Assembly: GCA_000727475.1 (NCBI GenBank)
Contig: KL647289.1
Location: 3,611,600 to 3,675,599 of the forward strand
Direction of reading: 5' to 3'
DNA from: Sarcocystis neurona
Lineage: Eukaryota; Apicomplexa; Conoidasida; Eucoccidiorida; Sarcocystidae
DNA length: 64,000 nucleotides
Shown here: positions 14,058 to 28,800 of the stretch, in pieces
Layout: the number at the start of each line of letters is the position of its first letter
Position numbering within the stretch: the stretch's first letter is position 1
Made by a program: the position numbers and the translations under genes
The notes under the pieces: generated by a model
What the model was told of the DNA's origin: nothing
Database searches by the model: none
Seen by the model: only the letters and a program-made list of their open reading frames with translations

Positions 14058-17000
14058 AAGGTAGCCACAAGCACCTGTACGCATATACACATGTATATAT
14101 ATATATATAGTGTGCACGTATTTGTTTATACATGTATTTGGGCATTTTTTTACGAAGATTATTTTTGCAATCCAGACAGTAAACGTCTTTCTAAGGAAAA
14201 CGGCTACGAATATTCACGAATAGAAGTCGTCTCAGGTGGTCACTGTCAAACGCGTACATTAGAGATTCACCCACACTTACACGCATATACATATATATAT
14301 ACATACATATACGCAGACGTATACGTTTGTATACGCGCAAGTGTTTGCCTTTGTATTCACAGTCCGCACAAAGAAGATCTGCGTCCAAAAATGCTTCACT
14401 CCGCTTTGGCAGGCTCCTTCTCTCGGCGCCGACACACCTGCTGTACGAACAGCTTCAGCTTTACCCGTAGTTTGCAGGCATTTGTGAATGGCCATGCCGC
14501 ACCTGTCTCCCGTTACCTACGTGCGCCTCCGCAGAAACTTGAGGAGAGTCTTCCCAGCCTGCAACATCACCGCCTCGGCACTGTGGCCGTCTGAGAGTGA
14601 CTACACCTTTTTGCCGCTAACTGCGTCCTGCGCTGCGAGGAATTCACACACAAGAAAAGGCGTACTCCAACCTACTCTTCTGACCACTTCAGGCTGCCAA
14701 CTGAGACACACACACGAGATTAAAGAGAGAAATCTATGAACAGGCACAAAGGCCTGCGCATACATACTTACACACGTGCGCGTCGGTATGTGCGCAACGT
14801 GTAGTCCCAGTCCCAAAAGGTTCTGGCCCAACAGTCCCTTCTTGCCGTGATGAATGCCTTCCGTTGCGCCTATTTCTGTTGCTGCCGCTGCTGCTGCTGC
14901 CGCTGCTGCTGCTGCCGCTGCTGCTGCTGCCGCTGCTGCTGCTGCCGCTGCTGCTGCTGCCGCTGCTGCTGCTGCCGCTGCTGCTGCTGCCGCTGCTGCT
15001 GCTGCCGCTGCTGNNNNNNNNNNNNNNNNNNNNNNNNNNNNNNNNNNNNNNNNNNNNNNNNNNNNNNNNNNNNNNNNNNNNNNNNNNNNNNNNNNNNNNN
15101 NNNNNNNNNNNNNNNNNNNNNNNNNNNNNNNNNNNNNNNNNNNNNNNNNNNNNNNNNNNNNNNNNNNNNNNNNNNNNNNNNNNNNNNNNNNNNNNNNNNN
15201 NNNNNNNNNNNNNNNNNNNNNNNNNNNNNNNNNNNNNNNNNNNNNNNNNNNNNNNNNNNNNNNNNNNNNNNNNNNNNNNNNNNNNNNNNNNNNNNNNNNN
15301 NNNNNNNNNNNNNNNNNNNNNNNNNNNNNNNNNNNNNNNNNNNNNNNNNNNNNNNNNNNNNNNNNNNNNNNNNNNNNNNNNNNNNNNNNNNNNNNNNNNN
15401 NNNNNNNNNNNNNNNNNNNNNNNNNNNNNNNNNNNNNNNNNNNNNNNNNNNNNNNNNNNNNNNNNNNNNNNNNNNNNNNNNNNNNNNNNNNNNNNNNNNN
15501 NNNNNNNNNNNNNNNNNNNNNNNNNNNNNNNNNNNNNNNNNNNNNNNNNNNNNNNNNNNCTGCTGCTGCCGCTGCTGCTGCTGCCGCTGCTGCTGCTGCC
15601 GCTGCTGCTGCTGCCGCTGCTGCTGCTGCCGCTGCTGCTGCTGCCGCTGCTGCTGCTGCCGCTGCTGCTGCTGCCGCTGCTGCTGCTGCCGCTGCTGCTG
15701 CTGCCGCTGCTGCGCGCGCTTCCCTCCTGCGCTGCCTGCGTCTCGCCGTCGTGGTTTGCAGTGCTACGAATTCATAGCAAAACCGCGGCTGCATGCCAGC
15801 CTGCGCGTGCCACCTATACAACCCACAGAATCTACTGGACCCACGTTGGCGTCCCCGTGAAGGCGGGGGCTCCTTTACAGCGCTACTTCAGCGTCGCCTA
15901 CGTCCCCGCCCTGCGTGCTGCAGTCCCTGTTGAAGGTAAGCCAATCGGAGAATCCTCTCTCCAGATGAACGCACATGTACAGACTGATGTAAAAATCTGT
16001 ACGTGTACGTGTACTTGGAGTTATACATGCTTGTATATCTAGGTGCCGATATGGGCATATAAGGAGATGCACGAAAATGTCCATACGCATATATCCATAT
16101 GCATATATATATATATATATTCGTATTTGCGTGTATGTGAACGCCTCCGTATGCCTACAGGTGCATACCCTTATGTGCACATATATATATATATATATTT
16201 ATATATAGAGAGAGATAAAAATTTGGATGTCTCTAATAACGCGAGAAGGCGTGTGTGTGTGTGCGTGCGCTTTCGCAGGTATGTATGTAATTAGATATGT
16301 ATAGACATATAAGTATAAGCAGGTGAATGCATCACACGAGATATACACCCGCGGCTGTTTGGAAGCCGGGGCTCCTCCTGCACAGAGATTTGCAGGGTAC
16401 CCCCTACATGTTTCGCCGTTCTCGAGAGCGTCACACGGCTGACCCGAAAAAGCAGAGAAGACGACAAAGAAAAGGCAATTTACAAGCACACACTGAAGAC
16501 AACCTACAGAGAAAAGAGGAGAACTCTATGAACAGATACAAATCCGTCCGCGTAGATACCTGTACGTATATATACGGGTGCAAATCCGCTTGTATGTATA
16601 TATATTGTCTGCGTCTCCTTACGTTTACGTTTCCGCGACCAAAAACGCTAAATCGGCGGCGCACTGCTCGATTTTACTTGCATGTTTGTGTGCGTGCACA
16701 TGTGCGTACCCACGTAAATACTGGCACGTACATATAAATATACATATACACATACTATATATGTACATGTATACACATACACATATATTTAGAGATGTGT
16801 ATATATATATATATATATATGTTTGTGCGTTTCTAGAAGTACAGTTTTGTGTGAAACGCTACTGAAAAAGATGCAGAGGAACTTCTTGATGCTTCGCAAT
16901 AGAAGTATGCCTGCGTTTCGCGGGCGCCCACGAGTGTTGCAGGTCTCCAAAGAGGTCTATGTATCAGCCTCTCTTTGCGCCACTTCTAAAATGTATATTT

Positions 17001-19055
17001 ATATGAATATATATATGTATATGTGAATGTCTGCACTACAATGCGCCTTGGCTACGCTGCGGCTCATATTGGGAGGACCAGGGGACATAATGCTAGAAGT
17101 GTATCTTTCCCTACTGTCTGCATAAAAGGACGCGTGCTTCACAGGCGTCTTGTAGTGCTAATGCGTGTGTGCACCTGTATATGCGTAAAATGCTCGACTG
17201 ATATTTCAAAAGCACCTTTCTATATATATAGGTACACCCGCTCACCTGCGTAGGCATTAGAACGTCTCAGGACGTCAACACTTTTGATGGTGGATTCGTA
17301 CATGCCTGCGTACTCGAATGCGTTTAGTAAGCGGGCGCGCACTTGTAACATTGAATCTTCACTTCGTTTACCTACTCAAGACAGCCACCTATAGATATAT
17401 ATATATATATATATTAACAGCTACGCATATCTGTGTGTGTATGTGTATAGGGCTACGCTTTTGTCTACATTATAACGTGTTTTCGAATGCCTGAACTGTT
17501 CAAACCGCTAACGCACATCTGTATATACGTATATAATTATGGATTTCCACTGCTCTACATGTATCTGTAACTTTCTAACATATACATGTGTGGGCATGTA
17601 AATGTCAGTATGTCAGTGTATAGGCCGAACAAGTATACACATGCAAATATTGTGCGTCCAATTTGTGGATATGATGTTGTATGCCTCGATATACGGTGCC
17701 TTGTTGATAAGTGGCTGTGATATATGTGCAAGCGCCTGATGCCCCTTTGCTTTCTCCTCTCCCCACAGCGAGTCCGTCCGACACACTGTCGGGGTATTCA
17801 CCTCGCTGCACGCAGCTGATTGAAGGCTGACACAAATCAGTGTAAGGGCCGCCCTCTGCATGAGGATTTCGGGCCCCCCCGCCGCATGCATCCATACTCG
17901 CGTACCTCCACAAGCATACCTTCTTCAAGCCCTCTCGCTCTCTACTCATGCGAAGACGGCGTTACCCTTTACAGAGAGATGTCTTCTCTTCCGTCGTTAC
18001 CTCCGGCTGTCTCTATTTTCTCGCCTCACTCACGTGCCAGCTTTCTCTGCATTCCTACCAGGCATATATCCTTCCTCCACAAATATTTATTCTCCTCGCA
18101 TATCATTTTTACTCGTATATGTGTACACACCTTATAGGATCAAACGACCCTTACGATGTCGGCGTTTGTATGCATTCCCCTCCTCTGCAGAAGATGCGTG
18201 GAGCGGGGAAAGAGGGAGACAAAGAAAGATAAAAAGCGGGGACCGTCCTGTGCGGATGCATGCGCCAGCACATATAGGCATAAGACACGTGGTGGCGTCT
18301 GTCTTTTCTCCATGCCGCATCGCTGCACACGCGACAGTGTGAAAGTTTCCCCTGTTTCCTGTGACTCTTATATGTGCTCGCCCACGGGGAGAAGAAGGGC
18401 GTCCTCAAGCATTTGAGGAGGAAGGTCCGTTGCGGAGACGCCGGCCAAGGGATGGACACACACCGACACATCTGCAGCACTTTATACGGAGATGCTGCTT
18501 CTTGCTCTTCTGTGTCCGTCACGTTACAGAAGTCGCATTTATCTCGGCGTATGCGTCTGTGCTGTATCTACCATGTCTTTTTTTCTCTCACCACATACAC
18601 AGATACACGCGTACGTGGATCACAAAGTATACACGTGTGCAGATCACTTCCACTCTCTCTCTGTATACACCGTCCACGTAGATATCCGCAAACAAGTACT
18701 GTGTATATATGTATATATGTATATATAGAGTAGGTTGGCAGGAACCAGACGTCTTTGTCTTCCGCTGTCTGCCCACACCTATATATATATATATATACAT
18801 ATAATAAAAAAGTACTGTGAATACATATATATATATATATATAATCAAGCACTGTAAACATACATATACATACATATAGATGTATGCAGTGTGTTGGCAC
18901 GAGTCAGACGTCTTTATCTTGCGCTCTACGTTCACAGCTATATATGTGTATACATGGGTACCCGCGAAGGTGTGCAGAGATGCATCGTCTCCTTTATGTG
19001 CGTCCCCTCGGGGCACTCTCGCCCCTGCTATGCAGACACATTTGTATACATATAC

Positions 19056-19093
<38 letters not shown>

Positions 19094-19836
19094 CTACCTA
19101 CGACCAGATGTGTGCGCATAGATAATTCTCTCTGTCTACATCTGCAATGCAAATAAATACAAATAGGTACAACACACATGCACAGTGCGGATGCACCCGT
19201 TAGTCACGTACCCCTATGGAAGGGAGTTTACATAGATATAGGAGGATTTCTATATGTATCTACGCTTCCAGTTTAGTCTTTGGGCCGCCGTGTTCTTCGC
19301 TGCCGCTGACGCCTTGGTACCCGGGGACCAGAGAAGCTGTTGCAAGCATAGGACAGAACAGAGAATCAATAGCACGACGCCTGGGTAAAGCTACGTAGAT
19401 CTATACACGTATGCACATAGAGATATACGTGTATTCAATACTGCACACGCAGCTTCATGTATATATCACCTTGGTATATGTATGCGCGTACACGTACAGA
19501 CTTGACATTTTCACGTACGTACCGAAAATTGCAAAGTTGCTTGTGTGTGTGTGTGTAATGTGTGTGTGTGTGTGTGGTTGTATGTGTGTGTGTGCGTATG
19601 TATGTGTGTGCATGTGTGTATGTGTGTGTATGTGTGTCTATGTGTGTGTATGTGTATCTGTGTATATGTGTGTGTGTATGTGGGTATACCTTTGTGTTTC
19701 ATCATATGTGTGTATGTTTCTATTTGTGTACGTACGTATGTATGTATGTATGCATGTGTGTGTGTATATGTGTGTATGTGTGCGTGTGTGTATGTGTGTA
19801 CGTTTGTATGTGCATGTATGTGTGCGTGTATGTATG

Positions 19837-19868
<32 letters not shown>

Positions 19869-22800
19869 CCCCCTTGTTCGTTGGTAGTTGAGGCGTCAAT
19901 TACGTGGACCGCAAAGACACTGCGTGAAGACTGCAAGATCGTCAAGTCTGTCACTGCACCCCAGGAACATCTGCAACTAAAATCACAAATTCCCTTTGGA
20001 CTGCAAGTTTTCTGCAAAGTGCTGCAGCTGCGTGCCTTCCAACAGCGACCAGGACAGCTGCTACTTTTCCTTCACGAGGGCTCGGACAAGCCGCTGCTCT
20101 TGGCTTTGCCTCCTGGATCCGTCGTCTTGCAGCGACATCAGGACTGGCCGCCAGGCGTCTATGCTGCCTTCGCCTACGACCTCTGGCCTGAGCAGGAACT
20201 CAACGCTGTCTTAGCGCCCCTATGTAAGCCTGATTTTACACAAGTAAAAGTGTATACACGTATGCATGTATATTAATATGTGTGTATGTATGTATGCATG
20301 TATGTATGTATGTATATATTTGTGTATGTACGTATGCTTGTGTGTATATACTTCCGTACGTATGTATGTATGTATGCATGTATGTATGTATGTATATATT
20401 TATATATGTATGACTGGATGCATTTGCGTATGTATGTGTGTATGTAAATGCGAACATATACATACATATATATATGCATATCTATATGCATGGATATGTG
20501 TATGTACGAATGTATGCCTGTATGTACGCATGTATGTATGCATGTATGTATACATGTATGTATGCATGTATGTATGCATGTATGTATGCATGTATGTATG
20601 CATGTATGTATGCATGTGTGTATGCATGTATGTATGTATTTATGTATGAATTTTACATGTATGCATGTATCCATGGGTGTATAACTGTACAACTACGCAA
20701 GTACATATGTATGGGTGTATGTACGCGTGTCTGTGTGTACATATGGATGTATGCATGTAAGTAACTGCGTATGTACGGGTGTATATCCGTATGCGTATGT
20801 GTGTACATGTGTCCGTCTGGGTGCATGTGTGTGAATATATGTGTGCATGTATGTGTGTACGTATGTCGCGCTGTGTGTAAGTGTGAGTCTTCAGTTCCCT
20901 CTGTGTCTGTCTCTACATGCATGTAAACAAGTGTACACATCTGCGAATGTGTGTAGAACCTTACATGTGCTCCTGACGACCCGCGCGTCTGGCTCCAGCG
21001 GGAGCGGAGACTGTCTGGTCGCTGGAAGATCTAGTAGCCGCTCCGCCAGCCGTTCGGGACACCGTCCAGGCTTTGCACGTTGTAAGAACATCTCACCGCA
21101 GTAGATGTTGCATAGCCGTTCAAGTATCTATACACTTGCAGATCCATGGACGTGCACGCATGGCATTCAAGTATATTAGTAGACAAACACACTTGCATCC
21201 TTCCCCATATACACACACACAGGCATTCGTGACGCTGACAAGGTAACTCACAATACCACGAGTATTCTTCCGTGTGTGCGTGTTTGCAGGGTTCAGCACG
21301 TGTCTTTGCTTTTTGATGAACTTCTCCGCACATTTACCCCGATACGCCTACATATATATGAATATTTTCACAATAACATATATATATATCCAGAGGTGTA
21401 CAAAGACGCCTTCGCTGTCGTCTGTTTGTGAGGGGGGGACGGAAGGAGGCAGCCAAAGCTTCCACTGCGTTCTTCGACGTTCCTGAGGCCACGCAACTAC
21501 TGCAGCACTTGTTAGCACTTCCATTCCGCAATTTTCCGCGAGATTGCGCCGGCCTCGAAGAGCCTCCGCCTTTGCGCCTTGCCTCACGGGTGCAGCTGCT
21601 GTCGCTTGTAGGCGTTCTGCTGCTTCCGGGTCGCCGTGTTGCTGCTTTTCCTGTGTCTCTGCTCCTGCCCTTTGTTTGCAATACACTGGGGGGGCAGCTT
21701 CTGCGGCAGCTGCTAGTATTGAGGCTTCCGCGTCTGGTGAAGTATTTTTCTACCTCCAGGTCCTGCGTCTTTTATTGTTTCGCTATGTTCCTGCTACCGC
21801 AGAATCCTTGGCGTCGCTGCATGTGTTTCTGCTTCTTCTTCTTTTCGTCCTTTTTTCCCTGCTCCTCGTGCTGCTGGAGGGTCTCTCCGCTGCTGTCAGT
21901 CCTGTGACGCCCGCTGCAACACGAGTTTCCCGCGCGCTGCTGCCGTCGCTCTGTTGCTGCTGCTTTTGTGCACTGCTGCTGTTGTTACAGTGTCCTTGCG
22001 CCTTCTGCCGCTGCTGCTGCTCTTGCCACAGACTTTGTGGAAGGCTACCCAACAGAACGAACACAGGTCTACCTGGTGGTAATGGCAGGAAACATCAGCG
22101 CTGCTGGTGTGCTGCGTGGCGGAAATCAGTTTGTCGAGAGGGCATCCGCAAGAACGTTTCCATTCACGTATGAAACTTTATACGGGGACCGCGTTCCTGT
22201 TGGACTAATTCGTCTGCAGGAAGGAATGGGTCTACGTCTTGGTGAGACGGTGGAATCTTTCTGTGTTGCTGCATGAAGATTGAGATGTACATTTATACAT
22301 ATATGCCTATACGTATATATATACACAGGTATACATTGGTAAAACTGTACCTACTTATCCCCGTGCTAACTAAATATTGCACATATGTATATATATATGT
22401 ATACATATACGTATGCACACGCACAAGTGGGTAATTCCGTACCTGTTTACCCCTGTGCTGAAAATATACTGCACGTGTGTATATATGTGTATACACACGC
22501 ACAACTGTATGATTCCGTAGTTATTCATCCCTGTGCTAACTGTATACTGCATATGTATATATATATATATATGTAAATGTACGTACACGCGTAATTCTGT
22601 ACCTATTTACTCCCATGCTAATTATATATACAGACGCATATGCCTGTACGCAGACGTAGATACGCTCACAGTTGAGTTCGTAAAAGCCGATGCCCCTACG
22701 CCTACATACATAAGGATGGATATGCAGGGGCAAAAGATACGTGCACTTGCGTATACATGGTCGGGGAACACGCAAGCAGCAGACCCCCTGACGGACAGAG

Positions 22801-25800
22801 GAAGACTGCTCTACACACAGAATATATACAGAAGCCTGGCAGAAGTCGTCACGTCTGCATTTATGCTTGTGTATGTACGTTCGCGCGGCTGCGCTTCTGT
22901 GGACGTCGCACGCGACTGGAGAGCACCTTGCATGCGCGTGGTGTATGTAAAACAGACAACAACGGGGACGGGTCGCAGACGCATGCGCAGATCCTGTACG
23001 GCCAACTCTCAACGTACCCCTCTACTGAAACATGCCCTGTATTACCTGTAATATTCTTCATGGATGGATAACCAAATGTACATATACACATGTATATATA
23101 TGTATATAAATATATGTGTATACATGTGTATGTGGATGTACACATACATATATTTGTATATATATGTATGTGTATGGAGAGACAGATGCACCAGAGGCAC
23201 ACACGTATCTATATCGAGAGAACGTTTTCTTCCACGCTGGTAGGTGGGTTCTGAGACTTGCTTGCAAGCGTAAATGGTTCGCACACAGGCGTCTGGCCAC
23301 TTTTTCCAGGTTTCTGCAAGATAGATCACCGATTGTCTCCTGCCATAGCCGAGCACTAGCAGGAACACCACCAGAAGGGTTGATTTTCCCACGCCTACGT
23401 TAGCGTGCTCTTTTGGGGAACATGTGCACCTGCCATTCTCTCCGAACAGCCACACACATGGAGAGATATAGAGAGATATTCATATATAAGAGATACGTAG
23501 CCACACACGTATGTGTGTTATATATTCAGTGTGTGTACCTACTCAACTGTATATATGGAGGCTTACGTAAGGACTAAATACTACGTAGGGACGCACTTAT
23601 CTACGTGTATATGCCTGTAGATATAGGTGTGTTAAATTCTACGCGTATATACACGTAAGTATTATTTTATATTTGTATAGGTGTGCATCGAAATCTGTGA
23701 ATGTATACACGCGAATGTAAATGTATGTGTATGTGTGTTATTTTCTATATGTATACATACACACACAAACACATATATATATATATATATGTGTATTACA
23801 TTCCACGTATATGTATACGCACACACACACACACACAAATGTGTGTGTATACGTGTGTGTGTCTTCTATTTATATATGCACACAATGTATCTGTATGTGT
23901 AGGTGTATTCAATTAGATGTGTATATATACACACACAAGTGAGTCTGTGCATGTATGTATGTATCTATGCAATACATTCTATGTATCTATGCACACACTT
24001 GCGTGTGTATACATATCCTCAGAAACTTCTGTACGCTTATGCGTAATATATTTCCTTCTTTAGTAGAAAGGCATGACCGTGCATGCGCGCGCTTGGCTTT
24101 CGAAAGCTCTTTCCCTCCATTGCAGACCCCACTTGTCTGCCTGGCTAACCAAACCAACACTCACTTCCTCTTGAACATCGGCCTTCCCGTACTTCCTTTC
24201 GCTCAAGAGGCAGCCCATCTTCCTCAGCGGCACGATTTGGTGCACGGCAGAGAAGTGTTCAGTCTTTCGAAAAATGTTCGCTGCTCTGTTTCGTTTATTT
24301 TCTGCAGCAGTGCCTCCATTTTCTCCGGTGTCTTCTGCAATACCCTGCATCACTTCTTCGTGCGGATCCCCTACACCAGGACTGTGACAACTGTTTCTCG
24401 AATGCACAGCCGCCTAAACGATCTCCTCCTCTTCCTCTTCTCTACACACATTCACCTGTACATACATATATATATACATGTGTGTATGTATGACTTTATT
24501 TATTGATGCGTAGAGCAGTACGCGGATACCGTATCTCTGCTGGATTTAGTGCTGAAATGTACGCATACAGACACGTGTGTTTCTATGTTGATGCATGAAC
24601 GCATACGTAGATACTGTATCTCTCTACCTGTTTTCCCTTGGTATATATATATATATGTATATTTGCTCCTCCTCATCTCTCAGATATACACCTGAGCTGA
24701 AGGCTTGACACATATATACTAGGCATCTCTATAAGTGTCTGTGTTTAGGCTTGCTACGAGGAGTGTATAGCGGGTAGGTACAGGGCAAATCGCTTTGACT
24801 GTTTGCTTAAACTGAACGCAACGCCGCCTGCATTGACGTACACTCTTGCACCTGCGTCTTCCCACGTTCTCCTGTGTCGGATTTGCATTCGTTCTGCGCT
24901 CGCCTGCTCTTTCTCCATCCTTTCAAGTTCTGAACTTCAGACCGACCTTCCTATTCCTCTTCTCTCCCTTTGGATACCGGGATTTTCTGTTTTCTCTTCC
25001 TCCTCCAGTTGCCCGCTTCTGCCGTTTTCCCCAGTTGAACCAGCTTCTTCATTTTTCAGAAGTCCTGTCTCTTCTGCACTTTCTTCTCTTCGCGTCACTT
25101 CGGCGCAGCCTCTCGTCTCCGTGCTTTGCGTCTTTCCTCCTTTCCTTCTTCTCTTCTCTCTGTGAGCACCTCATACTGGTTCGTACTTTCACTGCGCCTC
25201 CTCTTCAGATTTCGCTTTCGTTTGCTTCCTCCCCTTTTTGTTTCCTTGTTCGTTTGTTTTCAGGACGCGTTCCCGAAGCCTTCCTGTTCTACGGTACGAA
25301 CGTCAAGACCACCAGCAGTCTATGCTATTCATATATATATATATATACATACATGCATGGGTTCACACGTTACTACACGTATCTGGCAATAATCCAAGCT
25401 TACGTACATAAAGAATTTGCGTACGCTTGAGGCAACAAGTGTTTATATGTAGGAAGGCGAATACCTGTACGTCCCTATATAAAGGAATACATACATATAT
25501 ATTCACCCCTACAATATATGTATGTGTATATATGCACGCGTACGTAGATGTATATGTGACTCACAGTATTCCTGGAGTGGGGTGAATAAATGCGTACATG
25601 TTCGATATATTTATTAATATAAATCTTAGCATGGAAATAGGCGACCAGGTGCCTAGAGGTAAGGAAGCCTCTTCTCCATCACACAGAAAAACGCCTACGC
25701 AGGCTTCCTTATCACGTGGAGAGAAAGCAAAAGAGCGACTCCCTTTTTTCTTCTCCGCAACACTGCTGCCATCGGTGCTTCCTCCTTTGCCTTCCCTCCC

Positions 25801-28800
25801 CTGTGACGGAAGAAGACCGGCGTCAGGGCGAAGCGCATCCTTGCCTCAAAGTTCGTGCTAGCATTTATTCCCTTTCCGTACTTGGTTCTTCCTCCTTTCC
25901 CTCTGCTCTCTTCGTGGCCGGTGCTTCACCTTGGTCGCCTGTTTCGCGTGACGGCGGGCGTGTATTCTTCTTCCTTTCTTTTCCTTCTCTGCTGCGCTGC
26001 TTTTTCATTCTCACTGGGGTCCTGTTTGGGTGAAGCTTCTAGTTACAATTTTTCCCTTGAAGTGTGCTGCAGCTGGGACTATTCAATTTCCCCTTTGACG
26101 CTCGTGTGTCTCTCGGGTACGTTGTAGACTTTTTACCTGGGTGTAGGGGATGCATGCGTATATTAGGAACTGCTCACGCGTGTCTATGCGCACATCGAAT
26201 CGGCTGCCTCGTTTCCGCCTTTGCTTGCCTGGCTGCTTCCTGGAGTTAATCTTTCCAACATTACCAAATTAAGGGAATACGAAAATTCAACAGTTCTCTC
26301 TTGGGTACCCCCGGACATATATACAGATATATATGTGAGTCTATGCAGGCTGTCGAGAATCAACAGTTCTACCTAGTGCACGCCTACACATGTGTATATG
26401 CACATTCACATACGAGTATATATTGGCTGTCACTATTCCTATTCTTCTTTCTCTGAGCGACTGTCATGGGACGTCACCATGGTAGTGCATCCTACGTATT
26501 TGCTGGCTGCGTAGACGTCTTCTACCCAGGTCTCTTCGCTTTAGGTGGATTGCTCGTCTGTGTTGCATAGGCAGAATGTACTCCTCTGCGTCCCCTCCCC
26601 TCAGGCAAGATCTTTTTACTTTTCTAGGCAAATGCAGCCCTCGCGTGTAGGAACTCCGTGTTCTCTGTATGTAGCTAGACACACAAGTTGCACGTACTTA
26701 TCTGTAGCACCTGCTGCTTTTGGACTACTTCGCTATCGCTGCCTTATACCTCCCCCATAAGGATTCATGTATGCATACAAGTGTATATATGTAGGCCTAC
26801 ATAGATATACATACGTAAACATTAGCATGAATATAGGGGATATGTGTATATATATATATGTGTATGTATAGATCTTCTTCAATAGACTTGTACTTTTCGT
26901 TGCGCCTTCCTGAGAATGTATTTCGGCCAGTGTATGTCGTGTGTGTTGACGTGTGCATTTTCAGCATCTGCGCGTTTCTCCCTTTTTTCCCCCCTGTCTT
27001 TGTCTGCGCAAGAGCTGTCGCTACTGCCCGCCGCTTGCTGCTGCCTGCGCTGCATTTGTGAGGTCCTGCCGTCTTTTTCCTTACGTGCTACTCTCTTGCT
27101 GTGGGCGCGCGCATCGGCTGGTCTCCAGACGACCTCACGGCCGTCAGTCGCGGCGGCATGGGAGAAAGGATCGCAACGTTGTCTGAACTTGGTGAGTTAC
27201 ATAAGCTTCGACAAAAAAAACATCGGCGAACGCGACAAATAGGCTCCTTCGTACATGCTGGATCCTGCGATATCGATACATATCGCGGTGTCTCCCTCTC
27301 TTGTATGTACACGAGTGACTACGATATAGACAAGCGATCGACAACCTGGGTTAACATTTATACACACATGTCCATATATGGGTACGTGTGGATATCTTCA
27401 TACGGAGGGGCAGACACAAGGTTGCTAGCGCAATAGCGTACACACGTCTGTGTATGTAAACATACGTACTGGGCCGCGCGCACAGGAAAAAGGGGCTTTG
27501 GATGCACCTGCTGATCCGCTGCGTATGCGACTGTTCACACGCAACGCGACAATATCACCTGCATATCTCCACACGTCTATATTCTTCTTGTGTGCATCCC
27601 TGTTGCGGCTGTGTGTGACTGACCGTCATTCCTGCATGCTGTTGTGTACGCGGCTAGAATGTGAGATGCATGTGTACGTTTTGTGGGACGATGAAGGACC
27701 CAAGTGAGTAGCTATGAGGCGAGGCAAAAACATGGTCCCAGATAGTCACTTGAATTTGAAAGGCGTTCGTCTTCGTCTGCAGACGGCGCGATCTACCAGG
27801 AAAAGGCACAGTGTTTTCTGTTTACCATCCGACTGGAGGCATATCTGTGTGTATGGGGATAATACTACTGCTTCCGTGCGTATGTGTACGAGGGACTCTC
27901 CGCGGCCGGGGAGATAAGTCAGACGGAAGGCTTGTTGGTCGCTGCAGAAAAAGAAGAATAAGACGACGTGGGGCCAGCTGAAAAAGAGTGGCCAGAGTTC
28001 TCGACTCTCTGTGTTTTCTCTCGCTTGCTGGGGAAAGCTCAATTTCCTGGGGAAACATGGGCAGCTCTGATTCTTCTATGCAGGAGACGTAGATGCGACC
28101 TCTCTATCCTCGGCGCTGGGGGGTCCTACCCTTCTGTAGCTCCTGCTGTTCCTCGCCTCCTCCTGCGGCTGCTTTACTGCTACTCTACTGCTGCTGCCAC
28201 ACACTACTAAAAATGCGGCTCTTCTGCTGCCACGACGGGTCTTCTGCTCGTTATGCTGCTCTGTTACTGCTTGTCCTGCTACCTCGCCGCTGTACTGCTG
28301 CTGCTGTTCTGCTTCTGCTGCTCTCGCGCTGCTGTTAGCGTGTTGCTGTGGTTGCTGCTGGGCTGCTGCCCGTTGACACCGCTGCTCGGTTGAAGTGCAA
28401 CCGCTTCTCCTCTGCTGTGTCCGTGTCACGGCTGATACATTTTTTCGCTTCGGCCTCGACTCGTTGGTGCTGCTGCTTATTCTCCTGCGCTGGGCCACCT
28501 GCGGGTCAGGGCGAGACGTGGAGGAGCTTCAGGCGAGGTACCACCGACTGATACTTCACTCCCACCGACAAGGTACCACATCCCTCTCAAAAGAAAAGGC
28601 AGCTCTTTGCTCTTTGTTTCTCTCGAGTCGAATCTTAGACCACACTTGTATTTACAAATACCCACGCATGCAGGCAAGGTTATTACATGTGAGACGCAAA
28701 TAGAGAATTGTGTGTGTTTGTGCCTATGTGTGCATACACATATATATATGTATATACGAACACAGGCACTGCAACTACGCGGGACAGATAAGCACGTGCA

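Noticed and set aside
14601..16042. Long Ala-, Cys- and Leu/Pro-repeat open frames on both strands across the gap
   Set aside because: Read-through of the (CCGCTGCTGCTGCTG)n array and N bases. Splice sites place the coding part only at 15762-15935.
19411..20764. CVCVYVC and CMYVCMYV open frames (plus) and HTHTY frames (minus)
   Set aside because: Direct translation of TG and TGTA microsatellites, open in most frames.
22340..22625. Regularly spaced repeats that could suggest a CRISPR array
   Set aside because: Units are contiguous, diverged and microsatellite-rich, without unique spacers, and the genome is eukaryotic.
23042..23455. Minus-strand NVGVGKST resembling a P-loop
   Set aside because: The Walker A glycine is missing, there is no Walker B or other ATPase feature, and the frame overlaps plus-strand exon candidates.
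24060..24407. 115-residue charged minus-strand ORF
   Set aside because: Shadow of a plus exon with a strong pyrimidine acceptor; no acceptor or donor on minus. Kept in mind because its composition looks coding.
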